From: Klebsormidium nitens
Lineage: Eukaryota; Streptophyta; Klebsormidiophyceae; Klebsormidiales; Klebsormidiaceae
Length of the DNA stretch: 64,000 bases
Direction of reading: 5' to 3'
NCBI GenBank assembly: GCA_000708835.1
Contig: DF237022.1
Location: 158,787-222,786, forward strand
Made by a program: the position numbers and the translations under genes. The notes below the pieces were generated by a model. It had not been told where the DNA came from, searched no databases, and saw only the letters and a list, made by a program, of their open reading frames with translations. Positions 34,864-48,008 of this stretch are shown piece by piece. Each line of letters starts with the position of its first letter. Positions within the stretch are counted from its first letter, which is position 1.

Positions 34864-35157
34864 GTTTAGGGTGCTCCGCAAGTCGCTAACTAATTTCTCT
34901 GACTTCGTTCATTGTTTTTTGTTCTCAAGGTTACGTGAACCGGCTCAGTGGTTCCCGAGAGCGCAACCGTGCACCCGTGCGGAAATGCGCGCGCTACCTT
35001 CCGGGTTAACATCTAACCTCTGACTTCGTTATCAGCACAACCCCTTGTTCTAGGTTGCGCAAATCGGCTCTGTGGTTCCCGAGAGGCCGCGTGCACCAGA
35101 AACTCACGCGCCACCTTCCGGGTTGCCTTCTAACCACTTCGTTAGCAGCGCAACCCT
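34864..35157 (-). repeat. Tandem copies of the 3' end of the secreted-protein gene
   Basis: Directly beyond the stop codon, the sequence repeats as units of about 107 bp (35051-35157) and 124 bp (34927-35050), with an older partial unit further left. On the minus strand the first unit still reads G-T-T-E-P-I-C-A-T-stop, matching the true C-terminus S-T-T-A-E-P-V-C-A-T-stop. The second unit has lost the stop. Both carry ACCTTCCGGGTT followed by CTAACC and CTTCGTTA. These are downstream duplicates of a gene tail, not exons of the model. Confidence 0.8.
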
Positions 35158-38100
35158 CTAGGTCGCGCAAACAGGCTCCGCGGTTGTCGAGACGCCGCAC
35201 GCGCCCGCGCAGCAGATGAACCTGCTTCCGTTCGCGTTGAAGCACTGGTTGGGGCGGGCGGAAAACGCGTCACAAACAGTGCTCGGGGCGCCAGAAGCGG
35301 AGGCGGTGGGCGTGGGAGTGGGCCCGGTAGAGGCGGTTGGGGAAGGAGTTCCGGTCGGGGAAGGAGTTCCGGTCGTCGGAGCAGCGGTGGCGGAACTGGT
35401 GCAGGACGGATTTACGCCCGGAGAGGGGCACTGCGTGGGGCAGACGGAAAGATTGTTCAGTGTTTGTTGGCCGGGCTCTGTTTCTGAGCGGATTTGAGAA
35501 AGGAGCGAGAGCAAGTGGCACGAGAACGCTGATATTTGTTTTACTCCTAACCATGCTGATGAACCAAGATTGCACCCGGCTCTGAGGGGATAAACGACTT
35601 CACCCTGAATGTTACGATCGCAATCACTGCCCGAATCGAGTCTTGAACGAAGGAGCAGCTTCTAGCCAGCCCGTTGCTGAAAATAATGAGCTGCCACAGA
35701 ATCCGTTTGAGCTTCGGGTGGACATTTTCCCAACTTTCTGGTCAGAGATGTAATCGTACTTAGAGATGAGTTTTCAGAATCGGGCCTCGAGGTCAGAGAT
35801 CCGGTCTAGAACTGGCCATTTTAAGCGTAATTGTTGTTAGAACGTCACGCTTTTCTTCCCTCAGTGGGCAGACTGAACGAGTCTGGAAGATTGTTTTAAG
35901 TCGGTTCCCAGGGTCCGCACAAACTGGACTCAGTAACCTCCAAATTTCTTACTTATGTGCCGGCAGGCAAGAGCCCTTTTGAGGCTTGAATTCCAAGCAA
36001 AGAAACATCTCGATCTGGTTCGAAACCCGCTCTCTTTACAACGACACTGGTCTTTTGTTGAGAAGGCTTTTCGCAGTACCGGCGACTATGCAGAAGCTCT
36101 CTTGACAGCAAGAAACTGAGAGCACGCACAGCAACCTCAACTCAACCCGAAAGCTTGGATGGCTTAAATATCCTCATCTCCTAATCTTGCTGGTTCTGTG
36201 TCAAGTACTGACGATAACCTGAAGCAACGGCAGGAATCGTTTCGATCAATTTGACACCGCGTTCGGAACAGTATGAGGGTTTTAGTCTCAACCAAACTTG
36301 GTCGAAACGCATCCAACCGGCTTCTAACCAGAATGAATCAGCAAAAGGCCAATCAACCGGATTGGGTATAAACCCGGCTTGATTGACAGTACTTTCTCCC
36401 CACGTACCTGCCCGGGGCAGCAGATCGACGCCCCGCCCGACGCGGAGAAGCATTGGTTGGGAGCGCTTCCATACGGGTCGCACACGCCGTTGACCGGGGG
36501 GATCCCCCCGGGCGCGGACGTCCCGGTCGGTACCGGGGTAGCGGTCGGGACCGGGGTCGTCGACGTGGCAGGGGAAGCACTTCCCGTGGGGGTGGGGGTA
36601 GGATTCGCCGTGACGTTAGGCTCAACCCCCAGGGAAAGGTACTCGGGGGAATACTGTGCAAACTCCTTTTTCAGGGTTTCGAGGACTGACCCGTCGTCAG
36701 GGGGTAGGATGTTGAGGTTAACGTCACCGAAGACCGACCCGTTTCCAAGAGCGAGGTAGTTGATGGTGAAAACGGCCGGGTTTGCTAGGGGGACGTTGGG
36801 GTAGAGCGGGGAGGGCCGCAGGGGGCCTTTGATAACTAGGTTGGCGAAGGCTTCGGAAACGAATGTGAGCTTGGGAGTTGAAAGGTCGAAGATGTCGAAG
36901 TAACCGGTCGTGATTGGGTCGCCTGCATTTGGAGCCACGTGTGCACACGATTAGCAGAAGTTGTACTAGTATAGCCAAGCAGCCCGACCTTTGATTGATT
37001 CGAGCGCGAGGCTTCATTCCAATATTTTGTAAGGCAGCCATTGAGCAGAGACTTTACCGTCTATCTGTATGAATGAAGCGAGCAAAATAATTACCGACGT
37101 TTAATGGTAGAAAATTTTGCCCTTCTTCGAAACCAGGAAGACAATCTAGGGAACAGCTGAGCATCTAGAAGCTGGGCAGTTCATTAGGGATACAACTTGC
37201 TCGCTCTTTCAAAATTCGAGCTGGGCGTCACAAGATTTAATGCTTTAGCCGTCTAGACGACCAGATGAGAAAACCCCGATATTTATCAGATCACCTCAAA
37301 CCTGATCATGCCCTGTTGCAAGTAGGGGAGTTGGATGGCGTGTATTGATGAAAACAATGCGTGGAGCAAGTCGTTTTTAACGCATTGGCAAAACGATAAG
37401 TCCAAAAGACTTGGACGCATATTCTTGGCTACCTCACGTAATCAGAATTTAGAACAGGCTTACACGCGTTTGATAATCGAGTCAGCCAAGGGCTTGGAAC
37501 GATCACCTGGCTTGCTGTTGTCATGGAGCTCAAACACGAGAGCGTATGTGAGGCTCTGAACCAGGGCCAGCGTCTTGAAGAACTCCTCCTGAAAGTCCAC
37601 ACCAAAACAGTTTGTAAAGTGGTAAAGCTAACGAAACGGACTGATATGCGAGTCGGCTCGTGCCCACAGGAGAGAGAGTGAATGTTACAGTGGCGGTCAC
37701 TGTGTGCTTGACGGTATGGACAATCTAGTATGGTGTCGTAAGGGCAGATCGAGAGGTTCTTCAAAAGGTTTCTTAGATCGACGCCCTAATGGCGGTGATG
37801 AGAGAAATCGTGCTGGAGAGAACGAGTATGCGCTGCAAACAGTTTGACAATTTGTGAAGAGTTCCCTACAATGCATACATCCAATCACACAACCAATCAC
37901 ACAAGCACCTCAGAGATCCCGCACCTCAGCACTTGATCAGCTACTAGCCTCCTCTCCTACATTCTGGCCTTGTTGTGAGCATACGTCCTTCTGACAAGCT
38001 TGCCGTGAACTTCCCAAAGAAACAGATTGACAATCAAATCGTACTTACCTTAGAGAGCCCTGACGTCTGCAGGGGACGAGACGAACTGAAGTAAAGAATG

Positions 38101-39963
38101 CCCAAGAGGAGGTAACCCGCGGTACTGGGGTCTGTGAGGGCTTCAGTTGGGTACGTTCCAGTGAGAGTGTCGACACCGGAAATCTGCAGGGCGACCGTTA
38201 TGCGTCTTCCATCGGACAAAGCGGTTTCGGTGACGGAACCTGCGCATGCGGAAGCGGAAAACAAAGTTGTTCTTGTTGTTTTGTAAGAAGTCAAAGTTTC
38301 TATAGCCAATTGATTGCTTAAAGATTCGAGCAAGATTCTAGCTACACTCTGCTTGTCAGGTGCCTTTGGTGATATTTCGTTGACGCTGCTACCAGTGGGC
38401 TCTGAAAAACTTGAAATGTTGTACCTTTGATAGAATCACTCACGAACGCATCCGTTTGGATTGCACCAGGTACTTTCAGTTTCCTTTGCCTAAACCCAAA
38501 TGTGTTGCCGTCACCACGCTAGGCAGCAACTCTGTAGTTCGATCGAGGCATGATTGGTGCCCTGAATGCACACACCGCCTTCATCGCTGGACTATTGCCA
38601 TTGAAGGAGGAGTGTCTTTGTCCACAGTTCTCATCTATCGGGTACGTTTCTTCCTTTGGAAAGCCAGTAGTAACATTTCTCAACCACACCCGGGGTGAGT
38701 GGCCGATTTGTGAGGCAGGAGAGTCGAACCCTGTGGTTACAACTCCGTATACCAGGCTTAACCCACACGCAAACCTGGGGTTTTGCCTGATGCTGCAGCT
38801 CACCTGTGATTGTGGCAGGCAGTTTGACATCCTGGCCATTGACGTTGTAAACCCCAGAATTGCAGAGGTCAATTCCTACTATCAGTTCGCCTATGTCGAA
38901 GGGTAAGCCGGCGTAGGCGGGCTCTGCTGAGTCGGAGTATTGATCTAGTGTGCTGTCTGCAAAAGATGAAACCAAGATAAGGTTTGGGTTGTCATGGAGC
39001 TTCCTGGTGAAAAGAACACATATGCATACAGCTACACATAGACTTATGCAACCACGCTAGTGCACATTCCAGGTGTCCAAAATGTTCCCAGTTTTGCATG
39101 GCATCCTTCTTCAAGAGTGTAAGGTGACAGGACAGGCTTAATGCTTCTTGCATCTCCCTTAAACTTTCATGAATATGGAATCAAGTGTGACGGATGTGAC
39201 AGGGTTCTGCACAACATGTCTTCATTCTTAGTTCTTGTAAAGCTAATCAGTGGTGGCCAATATTGTGAGCCTTTGGCCAATACGAGTGCAGATCACAACA
39301 TGATGCAACTTGCAAGTCACATGTTCAGAATACCTGGCATGGCCAAAAAGTGGTAAAGCCACCCCTTTCCACCAGCAATCCATTTGAGTGTGAGGAGCAA
39401 CAAAAGCAGTCTGACGGAAGATATCATCTGATTCTCTCACACGTTGACCTCCAAGGAAAGGTGCAGTATGCATTATGCATTATGCATCAGGCTTTCAAAT
39501 CCTAACAATCAGATTACCCTGCATTGTGCATTGTAGAGCTTCCAGTCCATGTTGGAATTGGATTCATTCCATGAGCACTTGCAAGCACAGAATGAGAATG
39601 AAAGAAGACCAGGACACGGGAAACTCAACGGGAATGGAAAAACCTGGTTTTGCAGAGAAGCACTGAGCAGAAAAACATGCATATGTGAGGCAATGCACAT
39701 ACTCACACACTGCTTGCAAGGCCATACTAGGTCTGAGCTAGAATGAGCAGAAAGTTTTAGTCAGAGCTCTCACCACGAGTGGGCGTGCACCACGCCGTGT
39801 AGTCGCTCACAACGGTGTCATCCAGCAGCCTCCGAATCCCAGCGGAGCGCAGGGTCTGCGCCGCCAGCATGCCTGGGGCTGGGAGTTCCGCACCCGACAC
39901 TTTCTGCATGACGGGTGCAGCTGCCAGTATCACAGCGAGGAACACAAAGGCGAACCGCTTCAT
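35158..39963 (-). CDS. Secreted Cys-rich / Thr-Pro-rich protein
   Basis: Six phase-consistent exons on the minus strand: 39963-39774, 38956-38804, 38239-38049, 37588-37507, 36922-36408, 35430-35158. They give 467 aa. Residues 1 to about 24 are a clear signal peptide (MKRFAFVFLAVILAAAP). The middle is a globular domain (FDIGELIVGIDLC, EEFFKTLALVQSLTYAL, FTINYLALGNGSVFG) that I cannot place. The C-terminal third alternates two matching Cys modules (C-D-x-Y/F, P-N-Q-C-F, G, I-C-C) with mucin-like Thr/Pro/Ser linkers (TPTPTGS, TGTPSPTGTPSPT). The linkers are likely sites of O-glycosylation. The protein is probably exported to the cell wall or surface. A longer N-terminus from an upstream in-frame ATG (40041) would bury the signal sequence, so 39963 is preferred. 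The intron beyond 36408 is nearly 1 kb and holds no further exon I can support. Confidence 0.75.
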
Positions 39964-42660
39964 CGATGATCCCGAAGTCAGCTGGGAATGCGCAGGCTTT
40001 CCGCAGCGCAAAGCATGCTTGGAGGAAGAAAGGGGAGCCATGGCGCTTGCACAACAAGCTTGCTGCAGCTCCTCAGCTTGTGAAAGACAAGTTCTGGTTT
40101 GTGGGAGTTGTGCGAGTCATGAGAAATGAGAGGGGTCAGTGCTGCTTTTAACTGGGGAGCTAGCGACCTAGAGAATGTCCCTGAGTCCTGTGTATTATTC
40201 AAGGAAGGGCAGCTGCCATGCAAGCAACTTTCAGCGCCTTCAAGACTGAGGCCGGTCTTGGGTGCGTGCCGCAGCTCGAGCTGGATCAATTGCAGCCAGG
40301 TGCAGTGTAGCGTGATGTCAGCGTGATGTGCTCAATTTTAACCAGCTCGTGCTGGCATTGGTTGAAGGTTCAGGCTCTGCCAATACACAGTCAGCAGGAC
40401 ACCCCTCAGTGTGAGTATCTGAGTCCCAGTGGTACAGGATACGGTATACTAGATCATACTATATCTACCTACCCCAGGCATGATACATCCCTGACATCCC
40501 TGACATCCCTGACTGAGTCCGGCTTGCGCGCGACTGCACTTACTCTGTGCGAGACTCTCGGATCACGCACAATTATGCACTGTTCAAGGCTCCCTGCCAA
40601 ATTATAAAGTAGCACAAAGTAGCACAGTAGTCAGTGCGAGACTAGACTCTCGGATGATGCACTGTTGAGTGTTGACAGCTCCCTGGCCTCTGGGATTTGA
40701 GCTGTTCTGCATGATGCAGGGCGCAGAATGTTGCGGGAATGTTGTGTATTAACCCCAGGGCCAGAGTCCAGGGCCGCTGGCACCGGGGCGTCCGCATTAA
40801 CTATAGCGAAAAGGACCGTTAACCGAAAGTGGTGATCGAAGATAAGCAACGAGTCTGCGCGCGCGCAAGTTGAAGCATCTCTTACCGTCGATGATTGAAG
40901 CGAATAAAACGAACGGGATCGATTTCTTATGAAGAGTAAACAAGTCACTTGACACTATTTTTAGCATTGCTGGAAAATGTATCCGATACAAAAAGCCGAG
41001 AATCGTTACTGTTGAGTTTAGGCAGAGCGCCAATCGGCGACTCGGAGCCATCGTGGAGCCCGGTCTGCACTGTGCAGGGTTTCAACTTCAAGCGGCCAAA
41101 TACTTTTTTTGGCAGCCAGTCATTGTGGCACAGGCTAAGTAGAGCCAGCGCGCTTTTGGAAATTTGTACCAGCCAGAACTTCCTCACGGGCGGCCGGCAA
41201 TATTCTTCCATCTATCCTGGCCAGGTCTTCAACAATGCCTTTGATGCATTCAAGTGAGTTTTGGCGCTCCATACCTGAGTTTTGGGCACAGTTAGAGCTG
41301 CCAGCTGTTCGGGTTGTTTGGAGCATTGACAAGGGAGATACGACGATTTTGTAGCAGTGACAACTCTTCACTAATTGATGCAGATTTGATGCATCAAGAC
41401 GTGACCGGTGGAATATGATTTCTACCAGCTGCAAGCTGCCGGCAAGCGAGCCGGCATGCAGGGTGCCTTAATTCGGCTGCGGCTGGTCGTACGTCCTAGC
41501 TCCAACTGGCTGAGATTGCCATTCAATTGAGCCCGCCCCGCTATGGGAATCCCTGCTGGTGTGCCGTGTCGTGCCGATCAAACCGTCTTTTGCGCTACCA
41601 TGACCTGTGACGTACTTCGACTCTCCCACGACTCTCCTACCGGCGTTGCTGCATTGCCCCCCCCGACGTACGTGCACGAATGATGCGCCGCGCGGGCGTG
41701 CGGCAAACTTACTAGGCAGATTCTGTCGACAGACATATTTCAGCTGATTCGACTCAGTGCACGAGATTCACTCAAACAATCAGTAGAGATATATGCGCTT
41801 TGCAGATTGATTCAAGCCAGACATGACCGTGATTCAAGTTTCACTGAACGCCAATATGCGAGGGCATCAATGGCCAATCGTCGACGGATTGGACACGGCC
41901 GCGAACCGTCCCGCAGCGACCGCCCAGCGTGAGGGCCCGGCCGGCGGCCTCGCAGGGCCCGGCGCGAGTTGAGTGCTGGATCCGATATTCGAAGAAGCCC
42001 TGCAGCTCATGCAGCGCTGCCCCAGAGCGATGCTATGACAATTTGCATCACCGGCCGCGTCACTCAGTATCTCGTCTGCACCCTAGTGAGCAGCTTTATA
42101 ACAGATGGCGATTCGAAGTTCGATTCAGCTACCGCAGTAGTTCAACGACCGCCAACTATGCACACTGACGGCTTGAGTCTAATATAGAGTGCACGGCAGA
42201 CTCGAATTGGAGGATACATAGGACAATGACTCAGTGGTCCCTGTCTTTATCGAGTTTGAGGAGAACTCGATGACGCCATAATTTCGATGTTGTGACGGAG
42301 GATGGACCTCCGTACTCGAATGTAGCGTCTGTGCCACCAGTGTGTCCACTAGCATCATGTGTCATTTCGAATCACTTCCGGCATCAGCGAATGCTGTGAC
42401 TGAGCTGCTGAAAGCTCGTGCATCAGTCCGTGCATTTGTGAACGAGGCGATATGCGTTTCGTCATGCCCCAAAGTCTCGCAAACATCCGCCGAGACTGCA
42501 GTCCGGTCGCAGCAGATTCGGAACTACGATTCATTCTAATTTAAATCATGACCTGGTAGAAGAGTCACGCGAACGGATCTCAGGTCTATCCCGACCAATA
42601 TAGCCGGGAAGAAAGCTGGCTGCTGGAAAGACATGTTCACCTTAGATAATATACAAACTG
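39964..42660. other. Intergenic, upstream of the secreted-protein gene
   Basis: This should include the promoter of the minus-strand secreted-protein gene. Open frames such as 40949-41257 show no motif or compatible splice sites. Small direct repeats (CATCCCTGA three times near 40490, and duplicated AAAGTAGCACA near 40606) are present. Nothing else was recognised. Confidence 0.5.
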
Positions 42661-45600
42661 TTATTGCGGCTGATCACAACTACCTGACAGTAAATCGACG
42701 ATTCGGGCCTTCAGGGTCTTCATAAGCAGTCGGAGACGTGCGGCCTCGTTGCTAATCTCCAGGAACTGCACGCAGGAAAGACACGGAAGCAGCGCTTTAG
42801 AGACGGACGTAGATTTACAATTTTTTTTGGGCTGAGTAGATCCAGCATATACATTCAGCGCGTTCCAAACAATAGGAACTTCTCCGATCACAACAGAAGT
42901 CCTGAAGTCATACCGTTTGGCTTTGCGATCAAACTTTGCAGATTGAACGTCAGATTTGATTATAACTTCTTTTCCAACACCTTTCTTGCAGACGCGATCT
43001 CTCACGGCATCGGGCCAGGACAAATGTTGACCTCTTATTTTTCGACCGCAGAAGCGCAGCATCCCCGGGTGAGCGACAGCAATGACTTCCAAACGGCCGA
43101 CATGCTCAGATGACTATTTGTCACCCCTGTGCAAGAACAACAATCGCAAAGTTACCCACCTTTGCGTTTGGACCTTTGCACTTTATGCACGGCCTTATCC
43201 TACTGCAAGCCGGCCCCGCCTTTTTCCCGTCCCCTGATCCACCAGCCAAACGACCCCCCTGCACCGAACTCCCACACCGCAGCACCAGCCGAAGCGCCTC
43301 ATTCCGTTCCGCTAGTTTCCGCAGATCCGCCCGCATCTGCCCGCACACCTCTTCCAGCGCCGCCCGGAGCTCCGTGTCCCCGCCACGTGGCGGCTTCTCC
43401 TGCTGACACGTGGCGCCGGACTGCTCCGAATCTGTCCCAAGGGAAACCGACTTACAAGCCTCTTTCAGTTGGGCGTGCACTTGCCTCANNNNNNNNNNNN
43501 NNNNNNNNAAAAAAAAAAAAAAAAAAAACCCCTCGAGGCACGCCGCCAGCGACGTCTCCGCAAGCCTCTCGAGGGGATCCCCCCGGCTGACGTCACGCCC
43601 GCTGACGTCACGTGACGCGTCCGACTCGGACGCCCGCGCTACGCGCTCCTGCAGCGAGTGCATCTGCGACAGCAACTCCCCGATGCCGTTCTGAGCGACC
43701 CGCAGCTGTGCCTCCGCCCCTTCCGTGGTCGCCCTTCCGGCCCCGTCCATTTCAACCGTCCGCGTCAAGCCGTCCGAACGCCCTGCGCTTGTCTTTCCTG
43801 ACAATTGTTCGTCCGGCGCTGTCCGAAATGTTGAACCGTCGTTTCTGTAGAGGGGAACCCAGCTCCGACTCGGAACGTCGAGCGGAGTGGCACTCTCCTT
43901 GGGCGTCCGAACACGCTCCTCCGTCCGATGCACGTCCGCGGAAACCCGTGCCTGAACCACGGACGTTCTCGCCCGTCTAGATACGTCTTCCATCCCCTTG
44001 CCACCGTTCTAAGAAGGAGACCCTCGCGGGTCTGGCAACGAGGACTCCAAACGATCGAGTGTATTAACACCGCCCCTGCTGCTCACTACGTCAAACCCAT
44101 CGAGCTCATTCACACCGTCCCTCGACTCCACCGTCTCAGCCCTTGTGAAATCATCCAAACTGCTCCTGATTGCGAGCCCATTCACACCTGCTCTTTGCAC
44201 CCGTCACTTCGAGCTTCAACCCCAGCCACCTCCGCTCTAGTTCCGCCAATTCACCCCTCGTCTTGGTTAACTCCTGCTTCGCGTCCCTAACCTCCTCCTT
44301 AACCCGCCTGTAAACCCCCTTCGCTTGCTCGGTTTCCTCCTTAACTAACCGCAACTTCGCCTCGGCCGCGCTAACTCGCCCCCTAACCCGCGCACTTTCT
44401 TCCCCGGCGGCCTTTACCTCGTCCTTAACCCGCTCCAGCTCAGCACTCTCGTCAGCTGACCGGTCGCTTAGCGCCTTAACACGACCAGTCAACTCTTCGC
44501 ACTGCGCCTCCAACTCCACTTTCTGCCCGCGTCTCTTCCCGACCCCCTCCGCCATTGACCGCGCCTCCTCTCTCAGGATCTTTAGATTTCCCTCTTCGGC
44601 TGCCGCAGCCTCCTTCGCAAACTTCACCTTCGCCTCCAGAACCTTTACCCGTTCCTCCTTCCGCAAAACCCGCTCCTCGAACCCTCGGATTCCCTCCGCC
44701 ACTTTCGCCATCTCTTCACTCCCTCCCCCCCCTCCCATCGCTTCCAACGCGCCTTCCAGATCGTCAGCAAGGGATCCCTCTTGCGTCACCCCATCCACCT
44801 TCCGCCCACGTGGGTTAAGAGAAAGCATCTGCTCTAACCGCCTTTTAACCGCTTCCAACGCACCGCCCGCGGCCTTCGCTTGCGCCTGCGCCTCTTCCGC
44901 TTCCCGTCGCGCATTTAATGCCGTCTCCTTGAGCAGTGCCAGCTCATCGCGTGCCACTTCAGCATCTTGGGAGGCCCGGAGGGCGCGCTCCTCCTGGCTC
45001 TGGCACTCGCGGCGACTCGCCAGCAGGTAGACCTGCAAGATGGTTGCCACGAGAGCAGAAGATCAGACATTTGAGCAGGCAAAGACGAGGCAAGCCAAGG
45101 TGAGCGTCAGTATAAATTTTCCGTACCAGATTGCAGGAGGTGATAATTTCAGGGTAATATTTGCTTCCTTCAGAAAGTACTGCGTTTTGCGAAAATTCCT
45201 CTTAAATGGCCGAATAACTACCTGCTTGTCGCGAGTTTCGCGTTGCAGATTTCCCAGCATTTGTGCGCTGATAAGATTGACCAGCAAGCGACTCAAACAC
45301 GGTTTCTACTAGACCTCGGGGAATTGACCGTGACACGAAGCATCGCCTGGAACGCTGACGGCAGCAACTCTAGCATCCCTCCCTTAAACGGAGTGAAAGC
45401 ACCCTGCGTCTTCTCAGAAGTCGTCTATCAGTCTTCAAGTACGCGATTCCCGAATAAAACCAGATTCTTTGCTAGAAAAGGGTAGGTGACGCTTTACAGG
45501 GAGACAGAAAAGACGATGAACTAGAAGCGACCTGTGTTCGAGCAGATCGGTGAAAGAGGCGTCTCCGACGAAGAGGCGTAGCTTTTTGTATACGAAAATA

Positions 45601-46990
45601 GAAAGGATAAAAGTAAGAAGGGTGAAGGTGGAAACATGAAGCGGATAGCGTACCTTCACGTCCATAAGCTCTCCTTGCAGTGATGCCAGCTTCTCATCGA
45701 GCGCCGCCCCAGCCTCCTCTTCCGCTGCACCGTTCCGGCCCCACCCCGCTCCATTTCGACCGGATTCCGGCGTCTCCCTCTCCGCGGCTGCCTTCCGCAG
45801 CTGGGCACGTGCCCGGCCAGCTGGCGCTCTGCTACCTCATGTTCGCCTCGGAGCTGAAAATGGGGCCAGTTGAAAAAGGTTAGAACTTGATTAAGCAAAA
45901 GCACTATCAACCACTCGATCACCGCTGATCACGCGTATGCATTTAAAAGAGTGCAGCGTTGTACAGCAAAGAGGCAACGGTGCTTTGGAGAGTAATGCTC
46001 GGGCCTTGGGACGATCGGAGGTGCCCAAGGTGCCCAATATTGTCCACAACCATAGTTGCTGGCGTGTAAGTTAACGCCCAAGAATTGGTGATGATAAGAG
46101 CCTGGAGGACTTCCACAAGAAAACAGAATCGATCGAGCCCAATGAGCGAAACGTGATGCAATTGATCTCAATTCTGTTGTCCCATAACGAGAATCAGGCA
46201 AGAACACGCAGTTGAGCAACGACGTGTCCACTTCATTCGACATGGGATACACCATGGTCAGCTTTGCCTACTACATCTCAAATCTTGGCTCTGAAGGGAC
46301 TTTGTCTGCATGGGATAGCCACATCTCGAGCCAGATGCACAAGCAGAAAGTAACGAACAGAGATTTCAGCCACTTCGAGTTTTGACGCCACGCACAGTAG
46401 TAGGTAGTTCCGCTCCTGGCGGCACAGTCGGCGCTTACCTCAGCAACTCGCCGCTCTGATTGATCCGCTTCCCGTCTCCCTTCTTCCACGCGGTCCCACA
46501 AACCCCGCTAGTCGTTCCTTAACCCTCTAAGCTTCCCCTCGGCCTCACCCAAGCTCTGCCGCACCCTTAGAACTTCCTCCTCGCCCTGCCGTAACGCGCT
46601 CTCCGTTCCTCGCAAGCGCTTCAACAAAACCTTCCGGTCACTCTCCAGCCGATCAACCCTCTGGGTCGCCTCTTCAACCAGCTCTTCCAGCGACCGCAGT
46701 TTCTCTCAAGGTTTCTCCGCCTCCTCCGCGGCTGCCAGGGCCTCCTTCCGGAATTCGCGGGCCCTCTCCCGTTCATTCTCGACCTCTGTTTGCGCGCTCT
46801 CTACCTGTTCCTTCAGGCTTAGCAGAGTGTACTCGCTTGCGCAGACGTTCCGTTTTTCTCGCCGTCACGTTCCGCTCTCGAACCGCCCGCCGGCAGACCG
46901 GCACTCTTTCTTGACGGAACCCAACTCCTTGCTAGCTTTCAAAACCTCCCCTTAAGCTTCCACAGCTCCGCTTCCGTTTTCCAAACCTCA
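42661..46990 (-). pseudogene. Coiled-coil protein gene with disrupted 5' exons
   Basis: Exons on the minus strand: about 46990-46439, 45853-45654, 45032-44208, 44008 to about 43200, and probably 42765-42661. All junction phases are 0. The product would be a long coiled coil rich in Glu, Lys, Arg and Ala (LEELVEEATQRVDRLESD, RREAEEAQAQAKAA, ELTKTRGELAELERR). The 5' exon has in-frame stops at 46867-46865, 46708-46706 and 46510-46508, plus a frame change near 46950. The second exon is 200 bp with a frame break at about 45812-45817; one extra base would restore 67 codons. The next exons stay open for more than 500 codons, apart from an assembly gap. It may be a decaying gene, a gene now started internally, or a poorly assembled copy. 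The function is unknown. Confidence 0.55.
43489..43528. other. Assembly gap (20 N) plus 20-base poly-A
   Basis: Twenty N at 43489-43508 are followed by exactly twenty A, inside an otherwise coiled-coil exon. On the coding strand the A run would code poly-phenylalanine, which does not fit the protein. It is likely a homopolymer or assembly artefact, so the frame across it is not trustworthy. Confidence 0.9.
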
Positions 46991-48008
46991 CCTTATAAAC
47001 CCCGTGGGGCTCTTTCTCTGCCCGCATCATTACCGTACGAGCCTGACGAGCCTGCTGATTGTGACGTAACAACTGTAAACAATAACTTTTCATTCATTCA
47101 TTCATACTTCTATTATAAGGACCGTAGCTTGCGCCCGGACGGGCCATGGGCCCGAACGGTGCGATCAACACAGGATTCGACTGAATGATCGGTAAGTTGA
47201 ACGATGTAATGGAAGTTGTAATGCCGGCGTGTGCCCTTACTCAATTTGAAATTTGACAGGTATACGTATATGATATATTTTGTATATGATATCGTTCATA
47301 TGCATGATGCACATACATGTGCATGCTATCCAACCATGCCATGACTCATGGTGGTTGATATATATTCCATGGTCACTAGTGACCATGGGTTGGGAGGTTC
47401 TCATGTAGTTACTAACCAACGAAAGATGAAACTTAGCGCTCAGCTTATCCAATCCATGCGCATCATGCCAGCGTCAATCGGCGGCCCCCCCACTGGGCCA
47501 TGGACAATCATGAATATGATGGCTGATTGACTAGCTCGGTCACTGGTGCAAAAAAATGCATGATCGTGTGTCAGTGTATCCTTTGGGGCAGCGCGGCGGG
47601 CGGTGGCCGTGTTCAATTGCCAAGTTGCCGCACGAAACTTACATTCAGCTTGTTTGATTGAATCAATTCACTGTCAGACGATAAACTTAATTCAACCAAT
47701 GATGCCGGGACGCCGGCCTCCTTATAAGACGGTCAACTTTTAAACAATCCAATCAAGCTTTGCGCAACGCTCCTAGTGCACAGGCCCCGCCGTGCAACGG
47801 TCCAATATCATGTACAGTTCCGTATCAACTATTTTACATTGAGACAACCACAATAGGAGAGCCTAATACGTCAGCTACCATGTTGATAGCTATCAAGAGC
47901 CGAGGCAAATCACTGAGAAGCGCCTAGGGTTGGATCAATGCACCACCGGAATGCATGCCCTGCCATTCTTGTCTATCTACAAAACCTACAAACTCCTTGC
48001 GGTTGCCT
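46991..48008. other. Intergenic region
   Basis: The coiled-coil reading frame fades near 46990. Beyond it the DNA turns A/T-richer, with a CATT microsatellite near 47090 and ATATGATAT-type palindromes near 47270-47290. No gene was supported up to the stop of the U-box/SEL1 gene. Confidence 0.5.

Noticed and set aside
38700-38760. Minus-strand GGTTCGACTC stretch resembling a tRNA T-arm
   Set aside because: The five-base stem does not pair, and no acceptor, D-arm or anticodon arm fits; it lies in an intron of the secreted-protein gene.
39470-39490. GCATTATGCATTATGCAT as a CRISPR or phage-like repeat
   Set aside because: It is a simple short tandem repeat without spacers, and the genome is eukaryotic.
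40949-41257. 102-codon plus-strand open frame
   Set aside because: No domain, no compatible splice sites and no neighbouring coding exons; its length is within chance.
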